7,062 nt of DNA from Chloroflexota bacterium. GTDB lineage: Bacteria > Chloroflexota > Anaerolineae > J102. The stretch spans positions 6,373 through 13,434 of the forward strand of contig JAADFV010000112.1 in the NCBI GenBank assembly GCA_013152695.1, read 5' to 3'. The translations under genes and the position numbers were made by a program. The notes below the pieces were generated by a model, which saw only the letters and a program-made list of their open reading frames with translations, made no database searches and was not told the DNA's origin. Every line of letters starts with the position of its first letter. Positions within the stretch are counted from its first letter, which is position 1. Below are positions 6,406 through 7,062 of this stretch, piece after piece.

Positions 6406-6754
6406 CACAAATCCAAACTCTTTCCAAAGGCTGTGAACCGGAAGAGTACCCACGAAAGCGGGATGCAGAGAGCCGACGGTTGCTGTGAAGTCGGTATCAG
6501 CGCTCGTGGCGAATGGCCCGGGGAGCTGGCAGTCGAAATTCGGTCACGAAGAGTAGGCTCGCCCGGAAACGCCACCGTTATCAGGGCGCGGGGTATCGCT
6601 ATTTTGGCCGTACCCGCAGAGTGAGACTGGCTTCGGGATTTCCCATCGTTCTCACGGTGGGCTTTTTTGTACCCGCAAGGCAGTCTAACGAGGGTGGCAC
6701 CACGGATTCGCTATTCGTCCCTCACGTCGTCATTGGCGTGAGGGATTTTTCTTT
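6406..6754 (+). promoter_or_regulatory. T-box riboswitch leader, tryptophan-type specifier (UGG)
   Basis: The leader has the full T-box plan. Stem I is about 6428-6529. The K-turn/loop-E strand GGAAGAGTA is at 6440-6448. Helices CCGG/CCGG (6438-6441, 6518-6521) and CCACGA/TCGTGG (6450-6455, 6504-6509) frame the specifier loop. AGAGAG precedes the apical stem CCGAC/GTCGG (6473-6494). In the specifier loop, GAA (6511-6513) is followed by UGG (6514-6516), a Trp codon. The stem II region carries AGAGTAGG and CCGTTATCAGGG. The T-box AGGGTGGCACCACGG is at 6691-6705. Uncharged tRNA pairs its anticodon with the specifier and its NCCA end with UGGC (6695-6698), stabilising an antiterminator that uses CGTCCCTC (6716-6723) and so blocks the terminator. 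UGGC calls for G73, as in bacterial tRNA-Trp. Asn (AAU, also G73) is the main alternative. The class is certain; the amino acid is likely. Confidence 0.93.
6718..6754 (+). terminator. T-box intrinsic terminator
   Basis: TCCCTCACG (6718-6726) and CGTGAGGGA (6737-6745) form a perfect 9-bp stem with a 10-nt loop, followed by TTTTTCTTT. Its 5' arm is shared with the antiterminator, so the two structures exclude each other, as in other T-box leaders. Confidence 0.93.
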
Positions 6755-6852
6755 ATGTCTGATCTGTTTTCCCGCCACCTGACATACAGTTCGATGAATT
6801 CCTCTGCTTCGTAAATAGGATACAGATTGACATCAATGTAGATCCGCAGCAC
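6730..6852 (-). pseudogene. Possible short ORF or gene remnant (40 aa)
   Basis: A minus-strand frame from GTG (6852) to TGA (6730) encodes 40 residues including RIYIDVNLYPIYEAEEFIEL and YVRWRENRSDIKKN, which looks protein-like (amphipathic, balanced composition) rather than random. AGGGA lies about 4 nt before the GTG. The same frame stays open upstream across the repeat array until a TAA near 6945, without an ATG. The 3' end lies antisense to the T-box terminator. I recognise no family. It could be a small gene, the decayed 3' end of a larger gene cut by the repeat element, or chance. Confidence 0.25.
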
Positions 6853-6858
6853 AGTATC

Positions 6859-6946
6859 CCTGTAAACCAGTAACCCAGAAAACCAGGCCGGTTGGAGGCG
6901 GCGCCGTCTTTTCCCGGTTTTCCGGTTTACAGGTTTTCCGGGTTAC
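6859..6946. repeat. Inverted array of a ~16-nt repeat unit
   Basis: Two adjacent copies of a unit of the type GGTTTTCCGGKTTACN lie at 6916-6931 and 6932-6947. The left side carries the same motif inverted: GTAACCCAGAAAACC (6870-6884) matches 6932-6946 at 14 of 15, and CCTGTAAACC (6859-6868) matches GGTTTACAGG (6924-6933) perfectly. A GC-rich centre (about 6885-6915) separates the arms. The transcript could fold into alternative long hairpins. It resembles a REP-like or miniature mobile element; copy number elsewhere is unknown. Confidence 0.6.
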
Positions 6947-6950
6947 GGGT

Positions 6951-6998
6951 CTGTGCGCAGATTATTTTCATCATAATAGGCGTGCGCTTTGCGCACAG
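6951..6998. repeat. Inverted repeat CTGTGCGC/GCGCACAG
   Basis: CTGTGCGC (6951-6958) and GCGCACAG (6991-6998) are perfect inverse copies 32 nt apart, with ATTAT/ATAAT nested inside. A competing tight hairpin, GTGCGC-TTT-GCGCAC (6982-6996), shares the right arm. It directly follows the 16-nt repeat array, and the two may be one element. No T-tract follows, so it is not an intrinsic terminator. Confidence 0.5.
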
Positions 6999-7050
6999 TT
7001 CATCTGTTCCCTTGAAAACACCATGCAAAGTCTTCTCTCCCACTAAGATT

Positions 7051-7062
7051 ATGTACACACCA
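7051..7062 (+). CDS. Possible start of the T-box-controlled gene, 3' partial
   Basis: ATG at 7051 opens a frame reading Met-Tyr-Thr-Pro to the window edge. No good Shine-Dalgarno precedes it (only AAG, a few nt upstream). Position is the main argument: it is the first plus-strand ATG after the T-box that is not closed at once (the ATG at 7022 stops after seven codons). Anthranilate synthase TrpE proteins often begin with a Met-Tyr-x-Pro-like stretch, which would fit a Trp T-box, but other families do as well. Four codons cannot settle this. Confidence 0.25.

Noticed and set aside
6433..6782. Two plus-strand open frames (63 and 89 aa) across the T-box leader
   Set aside because: They lie within the structured RNA, lack good ribosome binding sites and look arginine/glycine-rich and non-protein-like; the T-box explains the sequence.
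6859..6946. CRISPR array
   Set aside because: The repeats are only about 16 nt, adjacent or inverted, without regular unique spacers and without cas genes in the window.

Overview
This 7.1 kb window looks like a housekeeping stretch of a bacterial chromosome, most likely from the Chloroflexota (Anaerolineae-like). That placement is an inference. It rests on an exported LysM protein with long Thr-Pro-rich linkers, mid-range base composition, and the mix of RuvA/RuvC/YebC, a ResB-like membrane protein and a T-box leader. No 16S rRNA or other decisive marker is present.

Layout. On the left, a 5'-truncated LysM gene (2-778, +) converges on a long run of minus-strand genes. Read in the direction of transcription (right to left), that run is yebC (6102-5347), ruvC (5350-4841), an OmpR-family response regulator (4708-3980), ruvA (3983-3405), tRNA-Thr(CGU) with its own promoter and terminator (3381-3228), a ResB-like membrane protein (3187-1913), uridine kinase udk (1907-1245) and a HIT-family hydrolase (1233-877). 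Spacing is tight: yebC/ruvC and response regulator/ruvA each overlap by 4 nt (ATGA). The membrane gene, udk and HIT gene are 5 and 11 nt apart, and each downstream Shine-Dalgarno overlaps or abuts the preceding stop codon. YebC is a transcription/translation factor, and RuvA and RuvC act in Holliday junction branch migration and resolution. ruvB is not in the window, and a response regulator sits between ruvC and ruvA.

Right-hand end. A strong minus-strand promoter (6252-6280) serves yebC. About 90 bp away, a divergent plus-strand promoter (6371-6399) starts a well-formed T-box leader (about 6406-6754). Its specifier reads UGG (Trp), and its UGGC antiterminator bulge matches a G73 tRNA, as expected for tRNA-Trp. 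No tryptophan gene follows directly. About 300 nt of apparently non-coding DNA comes next, holding an inverted array of a roughly 16-nt repeat, another inverted repeat and a possible short minus-strand ORF or gene remnant. The only candidate target is an ATG at 7051, four codons before the window ends.

I found no CRISPR array, phage, toxin-antitoxin pair or obvious new system. The points most worth checking are the tryptophan T-box separated from its target by repeat DNA, the response regulator inserted into the ruv cluster, and the divergent ResB-like protein coupled to udk.
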